Shown here: positions 9,310-18,663 of the stretch, one piece after another | Position numbering within the stretch: position 1 is the stretch's first letter | Layout: each line of letters begins with the position of its first letter | Notes under the pieces: model-generated | What the model was told of the DNA's origin: nothing | The model's input: the letters and a program-made list of their open reading frames with translations, nothing else | Databases searched by the model: none | Position numbers and translations under genes: made by a program | Assembly: GCF_030697065.1 (NCBI RefSeq) | Contig: NZ_JAUYQU010000189.1 | Coordinates: forward strand, 1 to 64,000 | Direction: 5' to 3' | DNA length: 64,000 nucleotides | DNA from: Bradyrhizobium sp. | Lineage (GTDB): Bacteria; Pseudomonadota; Alphaproteobacteria; Rhizobiales; Xanthobacteraceae

Positions 9310-10563
9310 CTATGCAGGCTTGAGCAGGACGTGGCGCTTGCGGCCCATTGAAAGCTTGATCACGCCTTCGGGGGTCAGGTCCCTCGGCGTCAGCAGCATC
9401 TTCTCGTCGCCGACCGGGGCGTCGTTGACGCGCAAGCCGCCACCCTTGATCTGGCGCCGTGCCTCGCCGTTGGACGCGACCAGGCCCGCCTTGACGAATG
9501 CCGCCAGCACGCCGAGTCCGGCCTCGATCTCGCCGCGCGAAACTTCGATCGTCGGCAGGTTTTCGGCAAACGCGCCTTCCTCGAAGGTCTGTCGCGCAGT
9601 CCGGGCCGCGGTGTCGGCGGCGTCGCGGCCATGCAGCAGCGCGGTCGCTTCCGTCGCCAGCACCTTCTTGGCTTCGTTGATCTCGCCGCCCTGCAAGGCC
9701 GCAAGCCTGGCGATCTCGTCCATCGGCAGGATTGTGAACAGCTTGAGGAATTTCACCACATCGGCGTCTTCGGCGTTGCGCCAGTATTGCCAGAAATCGT
9801 ACGGGCTGAACCGGTCGGCATTGAGCCAGACCGCGCCCTGGGCGGTCTTGCCCATCTTTTCGCCCGATGCCGTCGTCAGCAGCGGCGTGGTCAGCGCGAA
9901 CAATTGCGGCGTTCCCATGCGGCGGCCGAGGTCGACGCCATTGACGATGTTGCCCCACTGGTCCGATCCGCCCATCTGCAGCCGGCAGTCCACCCGGCGC
10001 GACAGTTCGACGAAATCGTAGGCCTGGCAGACCATGTAGTTGAATTCGATGAAGCTCATCTCCTGCTCGCGCTCGAGGCGCAGCCGCACCGAGTCCATCG
10101 TCAGCATGCGGTTGACCGAGAAGTGCCGGCCGATGTCGCGCAGCATCTCGATCCAGTTCAGTTTCGTGAGCCAATCGGCGTTGTCGAGCATGACGGCATC
10201 GCCGGGGCCGGAGCCATAGCGCAGCACCTTGGCGAACACGCCGCGGATGCTGGCCTTGTTGGCTTCGATCTCCTCGACGGTGCGCAGCGCGCGCGATTCG
10301 TCCTTGCCGGAGGGATCGCCGACCATGGTGGTGCCGCCGCCCATCAGCGTGATCGGCTTGTTGCCGCTCTGCTGCAGCCAGTACAGCATCATCATGGTGA
10401 GGAAGTTGCCGATATGCAGCGACGGCGCGGTGCAGTCATAGCCGACATAGGCCGTCGCCTGTCCCTTCGCGGCGAGCGCGTCGAGGCCATCGAAATCCGA
10501 GCATTGGTGTACGAAGCCACGTTGCTGCAGGATGTTCAGAAAATCAGATTTAAATGCAGTCAT
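9310..10563 (-). CDS. tyrS: Tyrosyl-tRNA synthetase
   Basis: A 417-residue class I aminoacyl-tRNA synthetase that charges tRNA-Tyr in the cytoplasm. The HIGH motif is HIGN at residues 50-53 ([11 protein letters not shown]). The KMSKS motif is present as KMGKT near residue 240 ([11 protein letters not shown]). The tyrosine-pocket region has the usual YDF and [10 protein letters not shown] segments. The C-terminus carries a short S4-like RNA-binding domain ([16 protein letters not shown]). The length is typical of bacterial TyrRS. The gene is divergent from anmK across 164 bases that contain a good TATAAT-like -10 for this direction. Confidence 0.97.
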   Translation of the reverse strand: MTAFKSDFLNILQQRGFVHQCSDFDGLDALAAKGQATAYVGYDCTAPSLHIGNFLTMMMLYWLQQSGNKPITLMGGGTTMVGDPSGKDESRALRTVEEIEANKASIRGVFAKVLRYGSGPGDAVMLDNADWLTKLNWIEMLRDIGRHFSVNRMLTMDSVRLRLEREQEMSFIEFNYMVCQAYDFVELSRRVDCRLQMGGSDQWGNIVNGVDLGRRMGTPQLFALTTPLLTTASGEKMGKTAQGAVWLNADRFSPYDFWQYWRNAEDADVVKFLKLFTILPMDEIARLAALQGGEINEAKKVLATEATALLHGRDAADTAARTARQTFEEGAFAENLPTIEVSRGEIEAGLGVLAAFVKAGLVASNGEARRQIKGGGLRVNDAPVGDEKMLLTPRDLTPEGVIKLSMGRKRHVLLKPA

Positions 10564-10657
10564 TTGTGTGCGACTCTGATCATTCTTATTTCACGGTAAT
10601 TGTAACTGTTTGCGGAACCCGGACGGATTAGGCTGCCGCAAGCGCGTGCGCTGTGGC

Positions 10658-10685
10658 ATTATAAGATGTGCAGGTTTGACACAAG
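10658..10685 (-). promoter_or_regulatory. Candidate tyrS promoter
   Basis: On the minus strand a perfect TATAAT lies at 10658-10663, with a weak CTTGTG at 10680-10685 as -35 (16-base spacer). Transcription would begin about 90 bases before the tyrS ATG. No T-box-like structure was recognised in that leader. Confidence 0.35.
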
Positions 10686-10727
10686 CAGGGCTTCTCCGGC
10701 AGGGGTGCCCAATCAGGCACGAAGGCG

Positions 10728-11831
10728 ATGATGCTGACGGCAGTCGGTCTGATGAGCGGCACCTCGCTCGACGGGGTCGACGTCGCCCTGATCGAAACCG
10801 ACGGCAAGCGGGTGAAGTCGTTCGGCCCGTCCGGCTACCGGGCGTATACCGCCCACGAGCGCGGGTTGTTGCGCCAGGCGCTGGCCGAGGCCGTCAACCT
10901 GTCGCAGCGCGACGCGCGGCCGGGGATCCTGCGCGAGGCCGAGCGCGCCGTGACGCAGGCCCATGCCGAGGCGGTCGCCTCCTTCACCGCGCAACACCGC
11001 ATCGTCAGGGAAAACATCGATATTGTCGGCTTCCACGGCCAGACCGTGCTGCACCGGCCGGCGCAGAAAATGACCGTGCAGATCGGCGACGCCACGGCGC
11101 TGGCGAGGGCCATCCAAATCCCGGTGATGTACGATTTCCGCGCCGCCGACGTCGAAGCCGGCGGGCAGGGCGCGCCGTTCGTGCCGGTCTATCACCGCGC
11201 GCTGGCGCAATCGTTGGACCGCGAAGGCCCGATCGTCGTGGTCAATATCGGCGGCGTCTCCAACATAACCTACATCGACGGCAATGACGTCCTGATCGCC
11301 TGCGATACCGGACCCGGCAACGCGTTGGTCGACGATTACATGTTCCGCAACATGGGCCAGCCGTTCGACTGCGAAGGGCGGTTGGCGGCCCAGGGCGCGG
11401 TCGATGTGGCCTGGGTGATCCGGGCGTTGCAGCATCCGTTCTTTGCGCTGCCACCGCCGAAATCGCTCGACCGCAATGATTTTGCTTCCCTGGTGCTGCG
11501 CGAAATGCCGCCGGCCGATGGCGCGGCGACCCTGACCGCGTTCACGGCGGAAGCCATCGCCCGCATCGTGCCGCTGCTGCCGAAGGAGCCGCAGAGCTGG
11601 ATCGTCGCCGGGGGCGGCGCCCGCAACCTCACCATGCTCAGGATGCTGCGCGAACGCCTCGCGCCGGCCACCGTCGAGACCGCCGGCACGCTGGGCTGGT
11701 CGGCCGACGCCATCGAGGCACAGGCGTTCGGCTTTCTGGCCGCGCGGGGACTCAAGGGCCTGCCGCTGAGCTACCCGACCACCACGGGCGTGCCGATCCC
11801 GATGACCGGCGGGGTGATCGCGCGGCCGTGA
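10728..11831 (+). CDS. anmK: Anhydro-N-acetylmuramic acid kinase
   Basis: A 367-residue cytoplasmic kinase of the peptidoglycan recycling pathway. It opens and phosphorylates 1,6-anhydro-MurNAc to give MurNAc-6-phosphate. The N-terminal phosphate-binding signature GLMSGTSLDGVDVALIETDG is complete. Further family hallmarks are GFHGQTVLHRP, the NIGGVSNITYI strand-turn, the CDTGPGNALVDDY motif, and the C-terminal GGGARNLTMLRML. The length equals the family norm. Two ATGs in tandem (10728, 10731) could serve as start. The gene is divergent from tyrS. Confidence 0.96.
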   Translation: MMLTAVGLMSGTSLDGVDVALIETDGKRVKSFGPSGYRAYTAHERGLLRQALAEAVNLSQRDARPGILREAERAVTQAHAEAVASFTAQHRIVRENIDIVGFHGQTVLHRPAQKMTVQIGDATALARAIQIPVMYDFRAADVEAGGQGAPFVPVYHRALAQSLDREGPIVVVNIGGVSNITYIDGNDVLIACDTGPGNALVDDYMFRNMGQPFDCEGRLAAQGAVDVAWVIRALQHPFFALPPPKSLDRNDFASLVLREMPPADGAATLTAFTAEAIARIVPLLPKEPQSWIVAGGGARNLTMLRMLRERLAPATVETAGTLGWSADAIEAQAFGFLAARGLKGLPLSYPTTTGVPIPMTGGVIARP

Positions 11832-11858
11832 TCAGGATGCGATTGCACCGATCTTGAC

Positions 11859-11902
11859 AGTTACATGCATATGCATGAAAATGGATGCATCTGCATGTAA
11901 CT
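11859..11902. promoter_or_regulatory. 18-bp inverted repeat before GST gene, possible operator
   Basis: The arms AGTTACATGCATATGCAT (11859-11876) and its near-perfect reverse complement (11885-11902) differ at one of 18 positions and enclose an 8-base spacer. Each arm itself contains two ATGCAT-like hexamers, so the left arm holds a 14-bp palindrome (CATGCATATGCATG, 11864-11877). The element ends seven bases before the ATG at 11909. This geometry is typical of a repressor operator (TetR/MarR type), but a hairpin in the 5' UTR is also possible. Confidence 0.5.
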
Positions 11903-11908
11903 GCGAGA

Positions 11909-12616
11909 ATGACGATGGCGACGCGCCTCAAACTCATCAGTCACAAGCTCTGTCCCTACGTGCAGCGTGCGGTGATTGCGCTGAACGAGAAGGGCGTTGC
12001 GTTCGAGCGGATAGATATCGATCTCGCCGACAAGCCGGACTGGTTCCTGAGGGTCTCGCCGCTCGGCAAGGTGCCGGTGCTGACCGTTAACTCCGACAAG
12101 GGCGAGGTGGCGTTGTTCGAGAGCAATGTCATCTGTGAGTACATTGAGGAGACGCTGGGCGGCGCAAAGCTGCATCCGCAGGATCCTCTGCAGCGCGCCC
12201 AGCACCGGGCATGGATGGAATTCGGCTCCGCCATTCTGAGCGACCTGTGGGGTCTCGAAACCACCGCCGATGCGGCGGTCTTCGAGAGCAAACGCGAGGC
12301 GATCGTCGCGAAGTTCGCGCGGGTCGAGGCAGCGCTGGGCTCAGGCCCGTTCTTCGCAGGCCAGAATTTCAGTCTGGTGGACGCGTTGTTTGCGCCGATC
12401 TTCCGCTATTTCGACGTGTTCGATGAACTCACCGATCTCGCAGTCTTCGCGGGAACGCCGAAGCTGCGGATGTGGCGGGCTAAACTCGCGAAGCGGCCCA
12501 GCGTTCAGGCCGCAGTGGGCGCTGACTATCCGAAACTGCTGCGCGCGTTTCTGGTCCGTCACGATGCGCATCTGCTGAAACGCGCGCGCAAGGCCATGTC
12601 AGCGTCCGGCGCGTAG
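11909..12616 (+). CDS. Glutathione S-transferase family protein
   Basis: A 235-residue protein with the two-domain GST fold. The N-terminal thioredoxin-like domain starts LKLISHKLCPYVQRAVIALNEKG, with Cys15-Pro16-Tyr17 at the position used by omega/beta-like GSTs, followed by the cis-proline and glutathione-contact region LGKVPVL and the ESNVICEYIEE motif. The C-terminal helical domain has the N-capping segment FSLVDALFAPIF. It is a likely cytoplasmic detoxification or thiol-transfer enzyme; the substrate is unknown. The start could be ATG 11909 or 11915; the upstream ATG at 11885 lies within the inverted repeat and is less likely. The stop codon (12614-12616) lies inside an intergenic palindromic repeat. 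Confidence 0.88.
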   Translation: MTMATRLKLISHKLCPYVQRAVIALNEKGVAFERIDIDLADKPDWFLRVSPLGKVPVLTVNSDKGEVALFESNVICEYIEETLGGAKLHPQDPLQRAQHRAWMEFGSAILSDLWGLETTADAAVFESKREAIVAKFARVEAALGSGPFFAGQNFSLVDALFAPIFRYFDVFDELTDLAVFAGTPKLRMWRAKLAKRPSVQAAVGADYPKLLRAFLVRHDAHLLKRARKAMSASGA

Positions 12617-12735
12617 GGTGGGCAAAGGCGCGCTCTTCGCGCCGTGCCCACCATTACACGCAAAGTAGGGAATGTTGGTGGGCACGCTTCCGCCTTCGCG
12701 CTTCGAGCTACGGCGGAATCTTTGCCTACCCTACG
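12612..12735. repeat. Intergenic palindromic repeat, family A (copy 1)
   Basis: The outer ends CGTAGGGTGGGCAAAG and CTTTGCCTACCCTACG are inverted (15 of 16 match), with further imperfect pairing inside around GGTGGGCAC. The left end overlaps the GST stop codon. A second copy with a perfect 19-bp end pairing is at 28562-28659. Confidence 0.75.
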
Positions 12736-12748
12736 CGGCCGCGCTACC

Positions 12749-13396
12749 TCAGCGAACGTTGGCGAGCCGCATGTCGAGATAGCCGGTTACCGTCTCCATC
12801 AGCGGCTGCAGCTTGCCGTCGAAGAAATGGTTGGCGCCCGGGATGATCTGCTGATCGATCACGATGCCCTTCTGGGTCTTGAGTTTCTCGACCAGGGTGT
12901 TGACGTCCTTGGGCGGCACCACCGCATCCTTCTCGCCATGCACGATCAGACCCGAGGACGGGCAGGGCGCGAGGAACGAGAAGTCGTACAGATTGGCGGG
13001 CGGCGCGATGGAGATAAAACCCTCGACCTCGGGACGGCGCATCAGGAGTTGCATGCCGATCCAGGCGCCGAACGAGAAGCCGGCGACCCAGCAGGCGCGC
13101 GCCTCGGGATTGATGGTCTGCGCCCAGTCGAGCGCGGACGCGGCATCCGACAATTCGCCGGTGCCGTGATCGAACGAGCCCTGGCTGCGGCCGACGCCGC
13201 GGAAATTGAAGCGCAGCACCGAGAAGCCGCGATGCGCGAAGGCGTAATAGCACTGGTAGATGATCTGGTGATTCATCGTGCCGTGAAACTGCGGGTGCGG
13301 ATGCAGCACCATCGCGATCGGCGCGTTCTTCTGCTTGGCCGGATGATAACGGCCTTCGAGGCGGCCTGCGGGGCCGGTGAAGATGACTTCAGGCAT
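12749..13396 (-). CDS. Alpha/beta hydrolase
   Basis: A 215-residue alpha/beta-hydrolase of the small, lid-less type often annotated as dienelactone-hydrolase-like or peptidase S15-like. The catalytic triad can be read: nucleophile Ser108 in the GFSFG elbow, Asp157 in HGEKDAVV and His190 in GANHFF. An HPHPQFHGTMNH segment near residues 32-43 supplies the oxyanion region, and NFRGVGRSQG is typical of this subfamily. It is cytoplasmic (no signal peptide) and its natural substrate is unknown. The gene is divergent from the suf operon, separated by 314 bases. No motif links it to cluster assembly. Confidence 0.88.
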   Translation of the reverse strand: MPEVIFTGPAGRLEGRYHPAKQKNAPIAMVLHPHPQFHGTMNHQIIYQCYYAFAHRGFSVLRFNFRGVGRSQGSFDHGTGELSDAASALDWAQTINPEARACWVAGFSFGAWIGMQLLMRRPEVEGFISIAPPANLYDFSFLAPCPSSGLIVHGEKDAVVPPKDVNTLVEKLKTQKGIVIDQQIIPGANHFFDGKLQPLMETVTGYLDMRLANVR

Positions 13397-13710
13397 TTTG
13401 ATTCCTTGGCAAAATCAACCGCCTTTGGGCGGCCCCATCCGGCGCGTTCGCCAATGAAGCCTCGCAGAGTAAGGGGGCGGATCAGGCGTCGTTTGGCGCG
13501 ATGCGAACGGCGCTCGGTGAAGTGGAGGCCGCGTTCTAGCATGAGGCGAGGGGCCAAAAGCAAGCTTCTTGAACCATCTCGCAGTGCGTTCAACGCGTTA
13601 GCGTTTGCGATTGTCAGGGGACGGCGTGATCCCCACTTGCGATAAAGGTTTTGAAGCAGGTTTTGGCTACGGCGGCCGCAGCCTGGGCATCAAGGGTAAT
13701 ATGATACAGT
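13397..13710. other. Divergent intergenic region upstream of the suf operon
   Basis: This 314-base stretch lies between the hydrolase start and the first suf gene. It must hold the promoters for both directions. No Rrf2-type regulator gene, no clear Irr or RirA box and no riboswitch were recognised. An AAGGG stands about 11 bases before the ATG at 13711. Confidence 0.5.
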
Positions 13711-14877
13711 ATGCCTGATCGGATTTATCTCGACTGGAATGCGACCACCCCGCTGCGTCCCGAGGCCAGGGAGGCGATGGCTGCGGCGTGGGAACTCAGC
13801 GGCAATCCGTCCTCGGTCCACGCCGAGGGCCGCCAGGCCCGCAGGCTGGTCGAGGAGGCGAGGGCGAGGATTGCGGGCGCCGTCGGCATCGCGCCGCGCA
13901 ACCTCGTCTTTACGTCGGGAGGAACCGAGGCCAATGCGCTGGCTCTGACGCCCGGGTTGCGGCGAGGGCCGGGGCCTCCCGCTGAGCGGCTGATGATATC
14001 GGCCATCGAGCACGCATCCGTGCTGTCGGGGGGGCGATTCCCGGCTGCAGCGATCGAACAGATTGGCGTCACCGGTTCGGGCCTGCTCGACCTCGACCGT
14101 CTGCGCGCGATGCTGGCGGGCGGCGCTCCAGCGCTGGTGTCGGTGATGCTGGCCAATAACGAAACCGGCGCCCTTCAGCCGGTAAATGAGGCCGCTGAGA
14201 TTGTACATGAAGCTGGCGGCCTGCTGCACGTCGACGCGATCCAGGCCTTTGGCAAGATGGCTCTCGATTTCAAAGGGTTGGCTGCCGATCTGGTGACAGT
14301 TTCTGCGCACAAGCTCGGTGGCCCGAAGGGCGTCGGCGCGTTGATTTTGGCGGACGGTGTGCTGGGGTTTGAGCCGGTGCTGCGCGGTGGCGGGCAGGAA
14401 CTCGGCCGCCGGGCGGGAACCGAGAATGTCGCGGGAATAGCCGGGTTCGGCGTGGCCGCGGAGGCCGCCATGAAGACGCTGGCGCAGGATGCAGCCCGTA
14501 TCCAAGGCCTGCGAGACCGGCTGGAAAGCGGCCTGCGGCGGACTCCCGGGGTTATCGTGTTTTCCGATCGGGTTGCGCGATTGCCCAATACCGCCCTTTT
14601 TACGGTCCCCGGCCTGAAGGCCGAGACTGCGGTGATCGGCTTCGACCTCGCCGGTATCGCGGTATCCTCGGGTTCCGCCTGTTCCTCCGGCAAGGTTCAG
14701 CCGTCACACGTGCTGGAAGCCATGGGATTCGGCCCCGAACTCGCTCAGGGGGCCGTGCGGATCAGTTTGGGCTGGTCAACCACATCCCGGGACATTGACC
14801 GCTGCCTGGAGGCTTGGCGAACGCTCTCCGGTACACTACTTAGAGGGTACGACGAAACACTGCTTGAACGGTTCTAA
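13711..14877 (+). CDS. Cysteine desulfurase (NifS/IscS-like), first gene of suf operon
   Basis: A 388-residue PLP enzyme that takes sulfur from L-cysteine as an enzyme-bound persulfide for Fe-S cluster assembly. The PLP-binding lysine is Lys201 in VSAHKLGGPKG. The catalytic cysteine is Cys324 in SSGSACSSGK; this flexible-loop arrangement marks a group I (IscS/NifS) desulfurase, unlike the group II SufS encoded further along. Other conserved parts are LDWNATTPL, SVHAEGRQAR, TSGGTEANALA and the RRAGTENVAG segment. It starts the operon and is followed 84 bases later by sufB. Having one group I and one group II desulfurase in the same suf operon is common in Rhizobiales. Confidence 0.93.
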   Translation: MPDRIYLDWNATTPLRPEAREAMAAAWELSGNPSSVHAEGRQARRLVEEARARIAGAVGIAPRNLVFTSGGTEANALALTPGLRRGPGPPAERLMISAIEHASVLSGGRFPAAAIEQIGVTGSGLLDLDRLRAMLAGGAPALVSVMLANNETGALQPVNEAAEIVHEAGGLLHVDAIQAFGKMALDFKGLAADLVTVSAHKLGGPKGVGALILADGVLGFEPVLRGGGQELGRRAGTENVAGIAGFGVAAEAAMKTLAQDAARIQGLRDRLESGLRRTPGVIVFSDRVARLPNTALFTVPGLKAETAVIGFDLAGIAVSSGSACSSGKVQPSHVLEAMGFGPELAQGAVRISLGWSTTSRDIDRCLEAWRTLSGTLLRGYDETLLERF

Positions 14878-14961
14878 AGCAGGTGATTTCCTCGAAGAAA
14901 CATCGTAAAGCTTCTGAAGTGATCCACACCGCGGTCCTTGAAACCGCGAGCGGAGGATGGA

Positions 14962-16443
14962 ATGGCGGCCGTACAAGAGACCGTTGATCGGGTTCGCCAG
15001 ATCGACGTCGATCAATATCGCTATGGATTCGAGACGCTCATCGAGTCCGACAAGGCCCCCAAGGGGCTGTCGGAAGATACCGTCCGCTTCATATCCGCGA
15101 AAAAGAACGAACCTGAGTGGATGCTGGAATGGCGCCTGGAGGCGTATCGCCGCTGGCTGACCATGACGGAGCCGACATGGGCCAAGGTCGACTACCCCAG
15201 GATCGACTACCAGGATCTCTATTACTATTCGGCGCCGAAGCCGAAGAAGCAGATCGGCTCGCTCGACGAGATCGATCCGGAAATCCTGAAAACCTATGAG
15301 AAGCTCGGCATACCGCTGCGCGAGGTCGAGGTGCTGGAAGGCGTGGTGCGCCCGGAAGGCGAGCGCCGCATCGCGGTCGATGCCGTGTTCGATTCGGTTT
15401 CGGTAGCGACCACCTTCCAGTAGGAACTGAAGCAGGCCGGCGTGATCTTCATGCCGATCTCGGAGGCGATCCGCGTGCATCCAGAATTGGTGCGAAAATA
15501 TCTCGGCACGGTGGTGCCGACCTCGGATAATTACTTTGCGACGCTGAACTCCGCGGTGTTTTCCGACGGCTCGTTCGTCTACGTGCCGCCGGGCGTGCGC
15601 TGCCCGATGGAACTGTCGACCTATTTCCGCATCAACGAGCGCAACACCGGACAGTTCGAGCGTACCCTGATCATCGCCGACAAGGGCGCTTACGTCAGCT
15701 ATCTCGAGGGCTGCACCGCGCCGCAGCGCGACGAGAACCAGCTGCATGCCGCCGTGGTCGAACTGGTCACGCTCGACGACGCCGAGATCAAATACTCGAC
15801 GGTTCAGAACTGGTATCCCGGCAACTCCGAAGGCGTCGGCGGCATCTACAATTTCGTCACCAAGCGGGGCGACTGCCGCGGCAACAATTCGAAGATTTCC
15901 TGGACCCAGGTCGAGACCGGTTCGGCCATCACCTGGAAATATCCGAGCTGCATCCTGCGCGGCGACAATTCGCGCGGCGAGTTCTACTCGATCGCGATCT
16001 CGAACGGCCACCAGCAGGTCGATTCCGGCACCAAGATGATCCATCTCGGCAAGAACACGACGAGCCGGATCATTTCCAAGGGTATCGCCGCCGGCGTCTC
16101 GCAAAACACCTATCGCGGCCTCGTCACCGCCCATCGCAAGGCTACCGGCGCGCGCAACTTCACCGCCTGCGATTCCCTGCTGATCGGCGACAAATGCGGC
16201 GCGCACACCGTGCCCTATATCGAGGCGAAGAATTCCTCCGCGCTGTTCGAGCATGAGGCCACCACCTCGAAGATCTCCGAGGATGTGCTGTTCTACTGCG
16301 TGCAGCGCGGGCTGAGCCAGGAAGAAGCCGTTGGCCTCGTCGTCAACGGTTTCGTCAAGGACGTGCTGCAGCAGCTGCCGATGGAATTCGCGGTCGAAGC
16401 GCAGAAGCTGATCTCGATCAGCCTGGAAGGATCGGTTGGATAG
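14962..16443 (+). pseudogene. sufB: sufB interrupted by one in-frame TAG codon
   Basis: SufB is the scaffold subunit of the SufBCD complex on which Fe-S clusters are built. The frame encodes 493 positions and matches SufB from end to end, with only codon 154 (TAG at 15421-15423) breaking it. Upstream, the frame runs from ATG 14962 (CGGAGG site six bases before) to SVATTFQ. Downstream, the same frame resumes directly with ELKQAGVIF and continues through [18 protein letters not shown], the [18 protein letters not shown] core and the terminal [15 protein letters not shown], ending at another TAG (16441-16443). The family normally has Lys or Gln at the interrupted position, so a single substitution explains it. 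Restart at ATG 15451 would lack a ribosome-binding site and the first third of the protein. It could be a sequencing error, a true nonsense mutation or suppression. Confidence 0.9.
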
Positions 16444-16446
16444 GGT

Positions 16447-16549
16447 CGTCATCCTGAGGTGCCTGCGAAAGCAAGCCTCGGAGGATGATTGCAAACGAAA
16501 GATCATCCTTCGAGGCTCGCCGAAGAACGGCTCGCACCTCAGGATGACG
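16447..16549. repeat. Intergenic palindromic repeat, family B (copy 1)
   Basis: The ends CGTCATCCTGAGGTGC and GCACCTCAGGATGACG are perfect inverse complements. An inner hairpin pairs GCCTCGGAGGATGAT with ATCATCCTTCGAGGC. It lies between sufB and sufC, so it would be transcribed inside the operon. A partial copy is at 21356-21410. Confidence 0.75.
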
Positions 16550-16565
16550 AGAAGGATGGATGAGA

Positions 16566-17318
<753 letters not shown>

Positions 17319-17338
17319 AGCGGGATACGGATTTTGTG

Positions 17339-18661
17339 ATGAATGTAGTACTGGCCAAGACCGACACCGCCCGCGCCAACAGCGAGATCCTCGCCGTTGC
17401 GCGTGACCGGCTGCCCGGCACAGGCAAGATCGCCGACCTCCGGCGGCAGGCGCTGGAGGCCCATGAGCGGCTGGGACTGCCGCACCGGCGGGTCGAGGAC
17501 TGGAAATACACCGACCTGCGCGTGCTGATGCGCGAAGTGCTGCCGCTGGCGGCGGCGCCGGACGCCGCGGCGCTGCAGCGCGCGGCCGCCGCCCTGAAGC
17601 TCCACGCCATCGCAGGCGTGCGCAGGGTCGTGCTGGTGGACGGCGTGTTCGCGCCGGACCTGTCAGAGACATCGGATCTCGGAAAAGACGTAGGCATCCG
17701 CACGCTGCGCGAAGCGCTGGAGACCGGCGATGCCGCGCTGCAGGCGCAACTGTTCGCGCCCGACAATGCCGATTCCATGGTGGCGCTCAACAGCGCGCTG
17801 ATGACCGATGGGCTCGTGATCGAGATCGCCGACAATGCCGTCGTCCCGCTGCCGCTGCATATCGTCCATATCGCCAGCGGCGCGCCCGCGGCGATGTTCA
17901 CGCGCTCGTTGATCCGGGTCGGCAAGCACGCCAGCGTGACGCTGGTGGAAAGCTACATCGGCGCCGAGGGCGCGAAAACCTATCAGGTCCATGATTCCCT
18001 TGTTGTTGCGATCGGCGATGGCGCGCGGCTCGACCATGTCCGCCTGATCGAGGACAGCCGCGAGGCCTTCAATATTTCCTCCGCGGTCGTGACGCTCGGC
18101 GCCAACGCGCATTTCAACACGTTCGGGATGAATACCGGCTCGCTGGTCAGCCGCTACCAGGCCGTCATCGCGGTAGCGGGCGAGGGCTCCCGGGTCGAGA
18201 CTAACGGCGTCAATCTGCTCAATGGCCGCCAGCACGCCGACACCACGCTGTTCCTCGACCATGCGGTGCCGAACTGCTCGAGCCGCGAGATTTTCCGTGC
18301 GGTGATCGACGACCGCGGCCATTCGGTATTCCAGGGCCGCATCATCGTCCGACCCGGGGCGCAGAAGACCGACGCGAAGATGATGACGCGGGCGCTGCTG
18401 CTGTCCGACGAGGCCGAGGCCGACAACAAGCCGGAGCTCGAAATCTTCGCCGACGACGTGACATGTGGACATGGCGCCACCACCGGCGCGCTCGACGACA
18501 GCCTGCTGTTTTACCTGCGCGCGCGCGGACTTTCGGAAAAGGAAGCCCAGGCGCTGCTGATCCAGGCGTTCGTCGGCGAGGCGATCGAGCAGATCGCCCA
18601 TGACGGCTTGCGCGACCTCGCGATAGCGGCGGCCCAGCGCTGGCTGGCGGCACGGGGTTGA
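17339..18661 (+). CDS. sufD: Fe-S cluster assembly protein SufD
   Basis: A 440-residue partner of SufB in the SufBC2D complex, needed for iron acquisition during cluster assembly. It has the SufB/SufD beta-helix core: LNSALMTDGLVIEIADNAVVPLPLHIVH near residues 140-170, the NTFGMNTGSLVSRYQAVI strand ladder, and the C-terminal helical bundle containing GATTGALDDSLLFYLRARGLSEKEA, whose His/Gly region (CGHGATTG) is conserved in SufD. The N-terminal helical domain includes the family WKYTDLR motif. ATG 17339 follows sufC by 20 bases; the longer open frame upstream is a shadow of sufC. The end is spaced two bases from the sufS ATG. Confidence 0.94.
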   Translation: MNVVLAKTDTARANSEILAVARDRLPGTGKIADLRRQALEAHERLGLPHRRVEDWKYTDLRVLMREVLPLAAAPDAAALQRAAAALKLHAIAGVRRVVLVDGVFAPDLSETSDLGKDVGIRTLREALETGDAALQAQLFAPDNADSMVALNSALMTDGLVIEIADNAVVPLPLHIVHIASGAPAAMFTRSLIRVGKHASVTLVESYIGAEGAKTYQVHDSLVVAIGDGARLDHVRLIEDSREAFNISSAVVTLGANAHFNTFGMNTGSLVSRYQAVIAVAGEGSRVETNGVNLLNGRQHADTTLFLDHAVPNCSSREIFRAVIDDRGHSVFQGRIIVRPGAQKTDAKMMTRALLLSDEAEADNKPELEIFADDVTCGHGATTGALDDSLLFYLRARGLSEKEAQALLIQAFVGEAIEQIAHDGLRDLAIAAAQRWLAARG

Positions 18662-18663
18662 CC

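Noticed and set aside
10676-10681. TTGACA as a -35 for anmK
   Set aside because: No -10-like hexamer lies at a workable distance downstream on the plus strand.
14878-14961. A riboswitch or separate promoter before sufB
   Set aside because: Only a short spacer with a normal ribosome-binding site was seen; nothing resembles a known riboswitch.
15421-15423. Amber recoding (for example pyrrolysine-like use of TAG)
   Set aside because: TAG ends argC, hom, the aminotransferase gene and sufB itself at the positions where their families end, so TAG is an ordinary stop codon here.
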